Source: an uncultured Bacteroides sp.
GTDB lineage: Bacteria; Bacteroidota; Bacteroidia; Bacteroidales; Bacteroidaceae
Direction of reading: 5' to 3'
DNA length: 64,000 bases
Assembly: GCF_963677945.1 (NCBI RefSeq)
Contig: NZ_OY782578.1
Span: 1,612,001-1,676,000 of the forward strand
Positions 46,295-55,440 of this stretch are shown piece after piece. The notes beneath the pieces are model-generated. The model was not told the DNA's origin. It did not search any database and saw only the letters and a program-made list of their open reading frames with translations. The position numbers and the translations under genes were made by a program. Within the stretch, counting starts at the first letter, position 1. Every line of letters starts with the position of its first letter.

Positions 46295-47977
46295 ATGAAA
46301 AAAATTAAATATTTAGTTTTGGCTTCTGTTTCAGCATTAATGCTCAATAGTTGTAACTTTCTTGATGAAACTCCTCAGGGAATCCTTGATGAAGAACAGG
46401 TTAAAGGTCCTGAGCAAATAGAAGGACTAGTATCTGCAGCTTATTCTTCTTTAGGAAACGACCATTATGATAAACCTTTCAGTCTTTGGCCATATGGTAA
46501 CGTACGTTCCGATGATGCATATAAAGGTGGTAATGATGAAAATGATATTGTAAACTTTCATTTTTATGAAATATCAGAAAATATAAAATCAGATTTTGGT
46601 GAAGCAGATGGTTTATGGTTTTTTATTTATGAAGCAATCTCGCGTGCCAACTCTGCACTTAGTGTTTTGAAAAGTGTGGATAAATCTCAATTTCCTAATA
46701 AAGACGCCCGTATGGGAGAAATGTATTTCTTGAGAGGACATTTCTACTTTATGCTAAAAGAAGTTTTTGGACATATTCCTTTGGTTGATGAAGATACTCC
46801 GTTGAATGAGTATGATAAGGTACCGAATACATTACCTAATGACAAACAATGGGAATTTATTTGCAATGACTTTAAAAAAGCATACGATTTATTACCTGTA
46901 GCTCAAAGTCAGGTTGGAAGAGCCAATAAGATTGCAGCGGCTGCTTATCTTGCAAAAGCGTACATTTTCAAGGCTTACCGCCAGGATGAGAAAAATAGTG
47001 TGACAGAAATAAACGCTCAGGATTTAAATCAAGTATTAGATTATACCCAGGTAGTGATGAATTCTTCTTATAAGTTAGAACCGGATATAGCATGTAACTT
47101 TTTACCGGGAGCCTATCAAAACGGACCGGAATCATTGTTTGCAGTACAATATTCTACAGGAGACGGTACTATGTTTGGTCGCTTGAATTGGGGAGATGTA
47201 CTTTCTGTGCCAATGGGATTAGGTTGTTGTGACTTCCATAAACCAAGTCAAAATTTGGTGAATTCTTTTAAAACAGCTAACGGATTACCAGAATTTGACT
47301 CCTTTAATAATAAAAATTACGATAAAACCCTTGATAAAGTAGACCCACGTTTATATCATACAGTTGCTCTTCCCGGAGTACCCTATAAGTACAATGAAGA
47401 GTTAATTTATCAAGAGAAATGGAACAGAAATCCTTCTGTTTATGGTCTGTATGCTTCTTTAAAAGAAAATGTAGATCCTTCATGTGACTGTTTTGTAAAT
47501 GTCTCTCCATTTTATGGAAACTCTAAAAATAGAATTGTATTACGTTATGCAGATGTTGTATTAATGCGTGCTGAGGCTCTTATAGAACTGAATCGTGAAC
47601 AAGAAGCACTTCCACTTATCAATATGATTCGTGAACGTGCCAAGAATAGTACCACATTTATTCCGTATGCAAATAATCTTAATATTTCCTTGTATAAAAA
47701 TGGAGTAAATTGTGTATGGAATAAAGATTTTGCTCGTCAGGCACTTCGTTGGGAACGTCGTTTGGAACTAGCAATGGAAGGAAATCGTTTCTTTGATCTT
47801 GTACGTTGGGGCATTGCCAGTCAGGTTATGAACAATTATTTCAATAGCGAGTCTGCCCGACGTTCATTCCTTGCTGCTGGCAAGTTTGATAAGAATCAGG
47901 ATGAATACATTCCAATACCTCAACAACAGATAAATTTCACGAATGGGGTGTATAAGCAAAATCCAGGATGGAAATAA
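46295..47977 (+). CDS. susD: SusD-like fructan-binding lipoprotein
   Basis: A 560-residue lipoprotein (lipobox MLNSC, Cys20). It has the SusD opening FLDETPQG, helical repeats with YFLRGHFYFMLKEVFG and VLMRAEALIELNREQEAL, the LRWERRLELAMEGNRFFDL block and the ending YKQNPGWK. It caps the preceding SusC and binds fructan at the cell surface (BT1762 position). Spacing to the next gene is 33 bases. Confidence 0.95.
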   Translation: MKKIKYLVLASVSALMLNSCNFLDETPQGILDEEQVKGPEQIEGLVSAAYSSLGNDHYDKPFSLWPYGNVRSDDAYKGGNDENDIVNFHFYEISENIKSDFGEADGLWFFIYEAISRANSALSVLKSVDKSQFPNKDARMGEMYFLRGHFYFMLKEVFGHIPLVDEDTPLNEYDKVPNTLPNDKQWEFICNDFKKAYDLLPVAQSQVGRANKIAAAAYLAKAYIFKAYRQDEKNSVTEINAQDLNQVLDYTQVVMNSSYKLEPDIACNFLPGAYQNGPESLFAVQYSTGDGTMFGRLNWGDVLSVPMGLGCCDFHKPSQNLVNSFKTANGLPEFDSFNNKNYDKTLDKVDPRLYHTVALPGVPYKYNEELIYQEKWNRNPSVYGLYASLKENVDPSCDCFVNVSPFYGNSKNRIVLRYADVVLMRAEALIELNREQEALPLINMIRERAKNSTTFIPYANNLNISLYKNGVNCVWNKDFARQALRWERRLELAMEGNRFFDLVRWGIASQVMNNYFNSESARRSFLAAGKFDKNQDEYIPIPQQQINFTNGVYKQNPGWK

Positions 47978-48010
47978 TGTAGTCAAATTACAATTTAAAG
48001 ATATATTAAA

Positions 48011-49390
48011 ATGAAAAAATCTATATACATATTCTTATCTTTAATAATGATACTAAATTTAGTATCATGTAGCGAAGATTACAATGGAATAAGCAATTCG
48101 GGTGAGGTAAAAATAAAGACCTTTTCTGCGAATGCTAAATTAGAAACATTGAATGAAACATCTGGTCTGATTGAATTAGTTTTCCCTTCTGCAACCGATT
48201 TGACCAAGATCAAACCTGTTATAACTCTATCTGAAGGTGCACATATTGTAAGCCCTGAAAATCCTGAAGGACCAATAGACCTTTCAAAAGTGACAGTTTA
48301 CCGTGTTGTAAACGGGAATCTTTATCATGATTATAATGTTGTGGCTTCTCATGTAAGTGATAAAACAAAAATCCTAACGTTTTCAATAGGCAAATATAAA
48401 GGGGTTATTGATCAGTCAGCCCGTACTATTACAGTACTTTATCCAAAAGGGGAAGATGTTACAGCTTTAACCCCAAAATTTACAATTACCGATGGGGCAA
48501 AAGTGGTGTCACCAACTGCAACGACTATTGATTTTTCGAGTCCGGTGAACTACAATATCTCCTATTTGGACGAAATATTTACCTATAAAGTAACAGTAGT
48601 GCCTACAGATCTTACTCCGGTAGGATTCTTAGGAGAAGCTGCTACTGCTGGTGAAATTACTAATTTGGATGAAAAAGCTGCATGGAACTGGTTATCTGAA
48701 AATTTTGTAGACCCTGTATATATATCATTTGATGCTATCAAGAAAGGGGCCGATTTAAGTAAGTATGGTGTGCTTTGGTATCATTGTGACCCTGATAAAC
48801 TTGAGATTCCGTCTATTGCTACCGATGCAACAGTTATAGATGCGTTGAAGAAGTTCCACGCACAAGGAGGAGGTTTATTACTTACTTCTGCAGGTGCTTC
48901 TTTGGGAACGTCACTTGATATTGCCAAAAATGGGAAAATGTGGAATAATGACTGGGGGTATGGAAATAGTCCTTCAACCTTAGGCGAAAATTGGGGAATG
49001 AGATTCACCGGTCACGAAAACCATCCTATCTTTAAAGGTCTGCGCATGGAAATTGGAGAAACATCACGCTTCTACATTATGGGCAAGGGAGTGAAGGTGA
49101 AAGGACACAATGCCATCTGGAATTTTGATACATGGACAGGTTACAATTTCGACGTAGCAAAATGGCAAAACGAGAATGGTGGCAAACAACTAGCTAGTTT
49201 CTATTGGGACGATGCTATGAATCAACGTTCCATTATTACTGAATACGAACGTCAAAATGGTAATGGAGCTACTATCACCATTGCTGTGGAAAGTTATGAC
49301 TGGTATAATGAAGATGGATCACCTGCTAATTCTTATCTTGACAACCTTGAGACTCTGACTGGGAATATTTTGAATTATCTGGCTAAATAA
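48011..49390 (+). CDS. Surface glycan-binding-type lipoprotein (BT1761 position)
   Basis: A 459-residue lipoprotein (lipobox NLVSC, Cys20). Residues 30-205 are two beta-sandwich modules of the DUF5018/immunoglobulin type. The rest contains VLWYHCDPDKLEIP, GGGLLLTSAG and RFTGHENHPIFKGLRM, resembling a glutamine-amidotransferase-like (ThuA-like or DUF4960) fold. No glycosidase motif is visible. In B. thetaiotaomicron the gene in this position (BT1761) encodes a surface levan-binding protein, so the same role is inferred. Confidence 0.78.
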   Translation: MKKSIYIFLSLIMILNLVSCSEDYNGISNSGEVKIKTFSANAKLETLNETSGLIELVFPSATDLTKIKPVITLSEGAHIVSPENPEGPIDLSKVTVYRVVNGNLYHDYNVVASHVSDKTKILTFSIGKYKGVIDQSARTITVLYPKGEDVTALTPKFTITDGAKVVSPTATTIDFSSPVNYNISYLDEIFTYKVTVVPTDLTPVGFLGEAATAGEITNLDEKAAWNWLSENFVDPVYISFDAIKKGADLSKYGVLWYHCDPDKLEIPSIATDATVIDALKKFHAQGGGLLLTSAGASLGTSLDIAKNGKMWNNDWGYGNSPSTLGENWGMRFTGHENHPIFKGLRMEIGETSRFYIMGKGVKVKGHNAIWNFDTWTGYNFDVAKWQNENGGKQLASFYWDDAMNQRSIITEYERQNGNGATITIAVESYDWYNEDGSPANSYLDNLETLTGNILNYLAK

Positions 49391-49405
49391 TAAAATTGAA
49401 GAATT

Positions 49406-50929
49406 ATGAAACTTAATTATATTGTAACAACTCTCCTTTCACTTGCAAGCCTTACGGCTTGCAGTGATCAGGAATACGTGTGCAACGATCCAAATGCAGA
49501 TCTTTCTGCTCCTTCTTATTTCGATGTAAACGACTTACACCAGACGTATGCTTCCTTCTGGAAACCATCCAATGGCTGGGTGGGTGACCCAATGCCTTTT
49601 TACGAAAATGGGAAATTTCATGTGTTCTACTTGCTTGATGCACGTAACGGAGCTGCCACTTTTCACCCTTGGGCAAAGACAACTACAAGCGACTTTATGA
49701 CGTATGAAGATAACGGCGAAGTAATTCCTTGCGGAGCAGACGGAAGTCAGGAAGATGCTTTGGGTACAGGTTCGGTAATAAAAGCGGGCGATACCTATTA
49801 TGCTTATTACACTGCACACAATGCAAATCTGAATCCTGCTGAGAAAATTTATTTAGCTACATCAAAGGATATGAAGACTTGGACTAAGCAAACTAATTTT
49901 TCACTTCAGGCTGCCAACGGATATGATGCTAATGAATTCCGGGACCCATTTGTGATGAAAGAAGGTAACGTTTATAAGATGTTCATTACTACCCGTGGCT
50001 ATGTGGCGGCAGTGAATGACTGGCAAGCGGTTATTGCACAATACTCTTCTACCGATTTGTTGAACTGGAAACTGGAAGAACCGTTCTATTATAATGGAGA
50101 ACGAGTTATGGAATGCCCGGATGTATTTACTATGGGAAATTATCAATATTTGGTATACTCTAACTGGGACTGGGCTAATAATGACCGCAAAGTGCACTAT
50201 CGTTATCGGGTTGTAGGAACTAACGACTGGAAAGTGCCTTCCTATTCAGCTCTGGATGGTATTGCTTACTATGCCGGAAAGACTGCAAGTGACGGTACAA
50301 ATCGTTTCTTATTCGGATGGTGTCCTACCCGTAGTGGAAATAATGATACCAGTGATTATGGTTGGGCAGGATCATTGGTTGTTCACCAGTTGACACAAAA
50401 TAGTGATGGAACGCTGAATGTAACTATCCCCGCATCGGTTGATCAGAAACTAAAGAATGAAGTTGTTCTAAAGGCCTTGGTGAATAACAATGCACAAGTG
50501 CAAGGTAATAGTTATACATTGAATGGTACAAGTGGCAAGGCTATAGCACTGTTTGATCGTCAAAAAGGAACATATAAAATTACGACTACAGTAAAAGCAA
50601 GTACGGCTACCCGCTTTGGCTTTGAGTTTGGTGCCGGAGGTGCTCGCAGTGAGGTACATGATCTGGTATTCGATTTAACTAGTAAAACGTTGAAACTGGA
50701 CTGCATAAAAGACGGCAACGTATTGGCTACGCGCACTTCAACTCCTCTTATTATACCTGAAAATAAACAATTTAAAGTGACTATTGTGATAGAAAACTCT
50801 GTTTGTGTTATTTACGTAAATGGTGTAATTGCATTGAGTAACCGAATTTATCAAATGAATCAGAACCCTTGGGGTATATTTGCCGAAGGTGGTGAAGCAG
50901 TATTTTCGGAGGTAGCACTGAATAAGTAA
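49406..50929 (+). CDS. GH32 surface endo-fructanase (BT1760-like)
   Basis: A 507-residue lipoprotein (lipobox SLTAC, Cys19). The propeller's nucleophile motif reads WVGDPMPF (Asp61) in place of the usual WMNDPNG; EFRDPFVM and ECPDVF supply the other two acids. The C-terminal sandwich is complete. The lipobox and the place after SusCD match BT1760, the endo-levanase that cuts levan at the cell surface. Levan as substrate is therefore inferred; inulin cannot be excluded by sequence. It ends the susCD transcript. Confidence 0.9.
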   Translation: MKLNYIVTTLLSLASLTACSDQEYVCNDPNADLSAPSYFDVNDLHQTYASFWKPSNGWVGDPMPFYENGKFHVFYLLDARNGAATFHPWAKTTTSDFMTYEDNGEVIPCGADGSQEDALGTGSVIKAGDTYYAYYTAHNANLNPAEKIYLATSKDMKTWTKQTNFSLQAANGYDANEFRDPFVMKEGNVYKMFITTRGYVAAVNDWQAVIAQYSSTDLLNWKLEEPFYYNGERVMECPDVFTMGNYQYLVYSNWDWANNDRKVHYRYRVVGTNDWKVPSYSALDGIAYYAGKTASDGTNRFLFGWCPTRSGNNDTSDYGWAGSLVVHQLTQNSDGTLNVTIPASVDQKLKNEVVLKALVNNNAQVQGNSYTLNGTSGKAIALFDRQKGTYKITTTVKASTATRFGFEFGAGGARSEVHDLVFDLTSKTLKLDCIKDGNVLATRTSTPLIIPENKQFKVTIVIENSVCVIYVNGVIALSNRIYQMNQNPWGIFAEGGEAVFSEVALNK

Positions 50930-50968
50930 AGAACTGGCAAACTTTACAATTGCAATTATTTTGAATTA

Positions 50969-51003
50969 AGCGGATAGATTAAATACAATCTATCCGCTTT
51001 TTC
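50969..51003 (+). terminator. Terminator of the fructan susCD operon
   Basis: AGCGGATAGAT (50969-50979) pairs perfectly with ATCTATCCGCT (50988-50998), followed by T-rich sequence. The VapE element starts 31 bases later. Confidence 0.9.
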
Positions 51004-51033
51004 TATTAGAAAAAAACGAGAAAATGCATAATC

Positions 51034-51099
51034 ATCTTCCACCTGCTACTAAAACTTGTTTAATATACATATAATCAGGTTGTTATTCTGGTGGAAGAT
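51034..51099 (+). repeat. Left-end hairpin of the VapE element (full copy)
   Basis: ATCTTCCACC (51034-51043) pairs perfectly with GGTGGAAGAT (51090-51099). Compared with copy 1, two base pairs have changed on both arms together (G-C to T-A and T-A to C-G). Confidence 0.8.
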
Positions 51100-51362
51100 A
51101 AATGTTTTATACATTTTCATCTGCTACTAAATCCTGCATCTGCCACTAGTTTGTACTGGCTCCATTTTCATTTTTTATGTCCAAAGAATGCAGAGAAATT
51201 TCTTCCGGAAATTCCCGTGAAGGAGTCGTTCCTTTTTCATGTAATGCTTGGGTGTAGTGATTGCTTTTCTCCATTCATTTTAGGGTTTAGGCCTTTTTCG
51301 GAAAGTCGGTTACTGCTATCGTGTTTTATTTAGTCTGTTATATAATTCTTTCCTTAATGCTA

Positions 51363-51454
51363 AGTAAGCCCGCAGCCGTGAACCGATAAGTCTGCATTCA
51401 GGGGCCCATGGGTTTACGGCTGCAGACCCATGGGCCCTCGAATGCGGGCTTACT
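51363..51454 (+). other. 92-base nested palindromic structure (full copy)
   Basis: Outer stem AGTAAGCCCGCA (51363-51374) with TGCGGGCTTACT (51443-51454), and inner stem GGGCCCATGGGT (51402-51413) with ACCCATGGGCCC (51426-51437), both perfect. It lies 200 bases before the gene. It corresponds to 1802-1893. Confidence 0.7.
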
Positions 51455-51656
51455 AATATTTATTTAAGTTTTTGCTTATGTTACGCCTGTAAATAGCTTG
51501 ATTTTCTTGTTGTGTTGTAGTAAAAAATAATTAAATAATAGTGGTGTTTTTATTTGGTTTTTAATAGTTTTTGATATTATCTTTATAGCATAAATCAATA
51601 AAGTAAATATGAATATAACACAGATTAGAAGCCTTGGATAGAAGAGAGCGCAACGT

Positions 51657-53690
51657 ATGGTAAAGTTAGAAACTTTATTAGATAACATCAAAAATGAGGG
51701 TAAAGAGTGCTTGGTTATAACTATGAGACATTCTTTACAAATACATAGCGATGCCGAAAGCAATATTTATGCAAAAAAAGTCCCTCTGATACTATTTGCT
51801 GCCGGATTTAAAAAAGAAAATGAAACCCAGGTGATGAAGCAGTACAACGGACTGGTATTGCTGGAGGTAAACAACCTTTCCGGTATGGATGAGGCTGCAA
51901 GCGTTCGCCACATTGCCTCCGGTTTTCCACAGACAAAAGCAGCGTTTATCGGCTCTACGGGCAAAACTGTGAAGATACTTGTGCCATTTACTCTTCCTGA
52001 CGGCACTTTGCCGCAAACATACAGGGAAGCGGAACTGTTTCATGCACATGCTTATCGTCGTGCTACTCTGTTATATCAGTCTCAGATACCTTTCCCCATA
52101 ACAATAAACAAACCGTCACTGGAACATAGTTGTCGTCTCTCTTTTGATCCAGAATTATATGTTGCGCCCCATGCGCACGCCATTCGTCAGGAACAGCCCA
52201 CAGAAATGCCTGCCGAAACCACCTATCAGGAGGCAGTGCAGGAAGAGAACAATCCTCTGCAGCGACTTGTTCCCGGATATGAACGAAGCAGAGTTGTTTC
52301 CACCCTGTTTGAAACCTCTTTAAGTGCCGCACTGAGCGAAACTCCCGGCTTCTCGAAAGAAGAAGGACTGAAACCGCTTTTGGTGGCATTGGCCAATAAC
52401 TGTTTCAAGTCGGGCATTCCCGAAGAGGAGGTGGTGAATGGCGCAATACTTCATTTTGGCATGAAAGAAAAAGAAGTTGAACTGAGGCAAACCATCCACA
52501 ACGCCTATCTTATAGGGAAGAATTTTGGAGAAAAGCCTTGCATTCGCCCCGAGCAGAGTATGGCGATGAAAGCCGATGAGTTTATGAAACGCCGTTACGA
52601 GTTCCGCTACAACACACAGACTACCGAGGTAGAGTACAGAGAGCGCAACTCATTCATTTTCGATTTCCGCCCCATCACCGACAGAGCACTGAACAGCATT
52701 GCCCTCAATGCTCAGTTTGAAGGTCTGCAACTGTGGGACAGAGACGTGAAACGTTACGTCTACTCAGACCGCGTGCCACTTTTCTCACCCATTGAACACT
52801 ACCTTTCCGCGCTTCCCAAGTGGGACGGGAAAGATCGTATACGTGCATTAGCCAATACAGTGCCGTGCGACAATCCGCATTGGCCCAACTTTTTCCACCG
52901 CTGGTTCCTCTGCATGACGGCCCATTGGAGAGGAACAGATAAAAAACACGCGAACAGCACAGCACCATTGCTCGTTGGTCCGCAAGGATATAAAAAGTCC
53001 ACTTTCTGTCTCAATATAATTCCTCCACAGTTGCGTGCCTACTACACGGACAGTATCGACTTCAGCCAGAAGCGCGATGCCGAGCTCTCCCTTAATCGGT
53101 TTGCGCTGATCAACATTGATGAGTTCGACCAGATTAACGCAGGCAATCAAGCCTTTCTGAAGCACATCCTTCAGAAGCCGTTGGTGAACACCCGCAAGCC
53201 GCACAAAACCGCCGTGCAGGAGCTTCGCCGTTACGCATCGTTCATAGCCACCAGCAATCATTCCGACTTGCTGACCGATGAATCCGGTGGTCGTCGTTTC
53301 ATCTGCATCCAGCTAACCGGAAAGATAGACGACACACAGTCCATTAACCACGAGCAGCTCTACGCGCAGGCAATCAGTGAGCTGCAAAGCGGAAAACGCT
53401 ATTGGTTTAACGCAGACGATGAGGCCATACTAATGAACAAGAACCGCGAGTTCGAACAAACCCCGGCAGCCGAGCAACTCTTCCACCAATACTATCGCCC
53501 TGCAGAAGCAGGCGAGGAGAGCAGTGAACTTCTTGCCGTGGAAATTTTCACCCAGTTGCAGAAGAAAAGCGGCATCAAGCTCACTGCCACAAGAGCAATT
53601 CATTTTGGCCGTATCCTTAAAAAACTAAACATCCCCAGCCGAAGGATTAACGGGAATGCTTATTATGATGTTGTGGAACGCCCAATTTAG
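51657..53690 (+). CDS. VirE/VapE-domain protein (primase-helicase type)
   Basis: A 677-residue protein with no signal peptide. Residues about 20-180 match the BT4734/VirE N-terminal type, which is primase-like. A helical middle region with ANNCFKSGIPEEEVVNGAI follows. The C-terminal half is the VapE ATPase: Walker A variant GPQGYKKST near residue 440, Walker B LINIDEFDQIN near 486, and the sensor block SFIATSNHSDLL with GGRRFICIQL. Such proteins serve replication in satellites and integrated elements. By eye its base composition is distinctly more G+C-rich than the PUL genes. No helper genes adjoin it. Its last codons recur at 2085-2110 and 55441-55520. Confidence 0.85.
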   Translation: MVKLETLLDNIKNEGKECLVITMRHSLQIHSDAESNIYAKKVPLILFAAGFKKENETQVMKQYNGLVLLEVNNLSGMDEAASVRHIASGFPQTKAAFIGSTGKTVKILVPFTLPDGTLPQTYREAELFHAHAYRRATLLYQSQIPFPITINKPSLEHSCRLSFDPELYVAPHAHAIRQEQPTEMPAETTYQEAVQEENNPLQRLVPGYERSRVVSTLFETSLSAALSETPGFSKEEGLKPLLVALANNCFKSGIPEEEVVNGAILHFGMKEKEVELRQTIHNAYLIGKNFGEKPCIRPEQSMAMKADEFMKRRYEFRYNTQTTEVEYRERNSFIFDFRPITDRALNSIALNAQFEGLQLWDRDVKRYVYSDRVPLFSPIEHYLSALPKWDGKDRIRALANTVPCDNPHWPNFFHRWFLCMTAHWRGTDKKHANSTAPLLVGPQGYKKSTFCLNIIPPQLRAYYTDSIDFSQKRDAELSLNRFALINIDEFDQINAGNQAFLKHILQKPLVNTRKPHKTAVQELRRYASFIATSNHSDLLTDESGGRRFICIQLTGKIDDTQSINHEQLYAQAISELQSGKRYWFNADDEAILMNKNREFEQTPAAEQLFHQYYRPAEAGEESSELLAVEIFTQLQKKSGIKLTATRAIHFGRILKKLNIPSRRINGNAYYDVVERPI

Positions 53691-53708
53691 TGGGGGATAG
53701 TTTTGATT

Positions 53709-53747
53709 TAGTAGCAGATAGAAAGTTGAACTTTTTATCTGCTACTA
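53709..53747 (+). terminator. Right-end hairpin of the VapE element (full copy)
   Basis: TAGTAGCAGATA (53709-53720) pairs perfectly with TATCTGCTACTA (53736-53747); the loop can add AAAGT with ACTTT. A second short stem runs into T tract at about 53750-53774. It stands 18 bases after the gene, so it can serve as terminator and as element end. Confidence 0.75.
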
Positions 53748-53784
53748 GTTGAAAGGCTTTTTGTTAGCGCTTTTTAGGTGTATT

Positions 53785-54609
53785 TTATTCCAATCTGATC
53801 ATATCTGCCAACTGTAAAAAGTACTCATTCGACCATATTTCAAGACTATCTGTATTTTTAATAAAAGGTTCTACATCTTGCTTTACCATTTTAATATCAG
53901 TAGAGACAAGACGTTCTTTTAGCAATTTGATAAATTCTTCTTTATCCATTTCGATACCATTAAATTCTCTGATACGTTCTTGCAGGTGCGTAAAATCCAA
54001 TTTAATGCCATTTCTTACATACCACTCAAAATCATACCAATCACGACCTTTTACACGATTTTTCCAGGTCCTGAAAACCAAAGCATGCATCTTTCCGGCA
54101 TATAGGTCAGGAAGACTAAAGCAACGCGTCATAAAAGAAAACGGATGTAATAGTAGCTTTTGCTCCGTTTGAAACTTCATCGGTGGCGCTGTGTCAACCT
54201 CAATCTTAATTTTTAAGCTCCTTTCTGTCTGAAAGGCAACATCATACACCTCTGTATCATCTTTTAGAAATGCTGATTCTATTTTCCCAAAATTTAGTTT
54301 ATCCTTTTTGGTTATTACGATATCTCGTCCTACTGTTTTAAATTCCTCAACAATAGCTTGAAAGTAATTTTCAAGCTTGAATGATTCATCCGAAGCCAAT
54401 AATGAAAAATCCATATCCTCCGAAAAACGTTCCATTTTATGAAATATTCGCAAACAAGTGCCACCATAGAAAGCAGCTTTGTCAAAGAAACCACCACGAT
54501 ACAATCCTGCCAATGTAATCTCTTGCATTACCTCATATATGGCATTTCTTTGATCTTTATCTGTTACTATTTCGTACCGCGAAAGCATCTGTTCAAAGAT
54601 ATTATTCAT
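53785..54609 (-). CDS. abiEii: AbiEii-type nucleotidyltransferase toxin
   Basis: A 274-residue nucleotidyltransferase of the AbiEii/DUF1814 family, the toxin of type IV toxin-antitoxin pairs that act in phage abortive infection. The nucleotide-binding signature FYGGTCLRIFHKMERFSEDMD shows Gly-Gly-Thr and the Asp-x-Asp pair (written as one stretch of about residues 48-68; shortened here to FYGGTCLR and SEDMDFSL). KMHALVFR and KGRDWYDFEWYV further on match the family. It overlaps the antitoxin gene by 8 bases. Its stop touches the truncated right end of the VapE element. Confidence 0.87.
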   Translation of the reverse strand: MNNIFEQMLSRYEIVTDKDQRNAIYEVMQEITLAGLYRGGFFDKAAFYGGTCLRIFHKMERFSEDMDFSLLASDESFKLENYFQAIVEEFKTVGRDIVITKKDKLNFGKIESAFLKDDTEVYDVAFQTERSLKIKIEVDTAPPMKFQTEQKLLLHPFSFMTRCFSLPDLYAGKMHALVFRTWKNRVKGRDWYDFEWYVRNGIKLDFTHLQERIREFNGIEMDKEEFIKLLKERLVSTDIKMVKQDVEPFIKNTDSLEIWSNEYFLQLADMIRLE

Positions 54610-55228
54610 GTTTTATGATTTTAATGAGGTTGTTAATGGTTCTCTTTTTCTTGCTAAATTGCAAACATTGCTCCAATATAGAAACCTCCATCTTATAGAG
54701 TTCATCCATATTAAATCGCAGGTCATCTTCCAGATAAGTAAGTAGCTCTTTCTGATAACGTAAGTTTAGATTAGATGTATTTACAATCAAGTCGCATAAG
54801 GCTTTTTCAGGTGAAGCAATCAAAAAAGCAGTATTATCTTTTACTTCTTGTCTTATCCCTATTGGAAAATATTCTTTTGAGCATTGTGTGTACTCAAATT
54901 TGCCAAGTACATTCTTAAATTCTTTCGAATGCTTAGTCGTTATCGAGCGCATTATATAAACGCTTTCCGGGATAAGTCCATAATAACGTAATGCCGACTC
55001 CATAGAAACATACGAGGGGCCGTATATGTGGTTAGCGATAAGTTCCATTGACAGTAGTTTGCCACTCTCTTTGGGAGAAACTACATACATACCTTTTTTG
55101 AGTCGGATAATTTTGTCAGACTTCTCCAATTCGCTGATTTTATTGTTCACAGACTTGTAACTGGGAAATATTGACTTCAAAAATGCAAAATCAACAGGTA
55201 TATTACCTATGTCAGAAAGAGTATTCAT
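54602..55228 (-). CDS. abiEi: AbiEi-type antitoxin
   Basis: A 208-residue protein with an N-terminal winged-helix region (KSVNNKISELEKSDKIIRL and KKGMYVVSP) and the AbiEi segment YGPSYVSMESALRYYGLIPE. It represses the operon and counteracts the AbiEii toxin in this family. It is upstream of and overlaps the toxin gene, the usual order. No -7 box was identified with confidence in the A/T-rich region 55229-55440. Confidence 0.83.
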   Translation of the reverse strand: MNTLSDIGNIPVDFAFLKSIFPSYKSVNNKISELEKSDKIIRLKKGMYVVSPKESGKLLSMELIANHIYGPSYVSMESALRYYGLIPESVYIMRSITTKHSKEFKNVLGKFEYTQCSKEYFPIGIRQEVKDNTAFLIASPEKALCDLIVNTSNLNLRYQKELLTYLEDDLRFNMDELYKMEVSILEQCLQFSKKKRTINNLIKIIKHE

Positions 55229-55440
55229 AATATTGCCTCTGTTTTGATTTACATTGCGAATATAGTAAAAAATAGAATAGATAATACTTTTTTATTCAAT
55301 TATCTGTTCTTAATTTTACTATTATTGGGACTTTATCCGTTTTCCATTAGTTTTGTTTCATTTCTATAAGTATTGAATTCTATGTTTTTCGAATTAGGTG
55401 TGATCATATAATATTTACTTTTGTTTCACAGAAGCAGAAA

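Larger units (their letters stand above)
51034..53778 (+). mobile_element. Full-length VapE/VirE element
   Basis: About 2.75 kb: left hairpin (51034-51099), a 260-base conserved spacer, a 92-base palindromic structure (51363-51454), a leader, the VapE-like gene (51657-53690) and a right hairpin (53709-53747). The borders are set by alignment to the deleted copy at 1469-2240, which agrees on both sides of the missing gene. The right end is cut short at about 53778, where the AbiE module begins; the complete right border is seen only at 2240 and near 55650. No transposase or integrase is encoded, so any movement must use host or helper functions. Confidence 0.75.

Noticed and set aside
51091-51333. 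80-codon frame with GTG start in the left part of the full element
   Set aside because: The matching frame in the deleted copy at 1469-2240 has an early stop and the region is conserved as structure, not as protein.
52848-53261. 137-codon minus-strand frame inside the VapE-like gene
   Set aside because: It is a by-product of the higher G+C content; the plus-strand frame carries the ATPase motifs.
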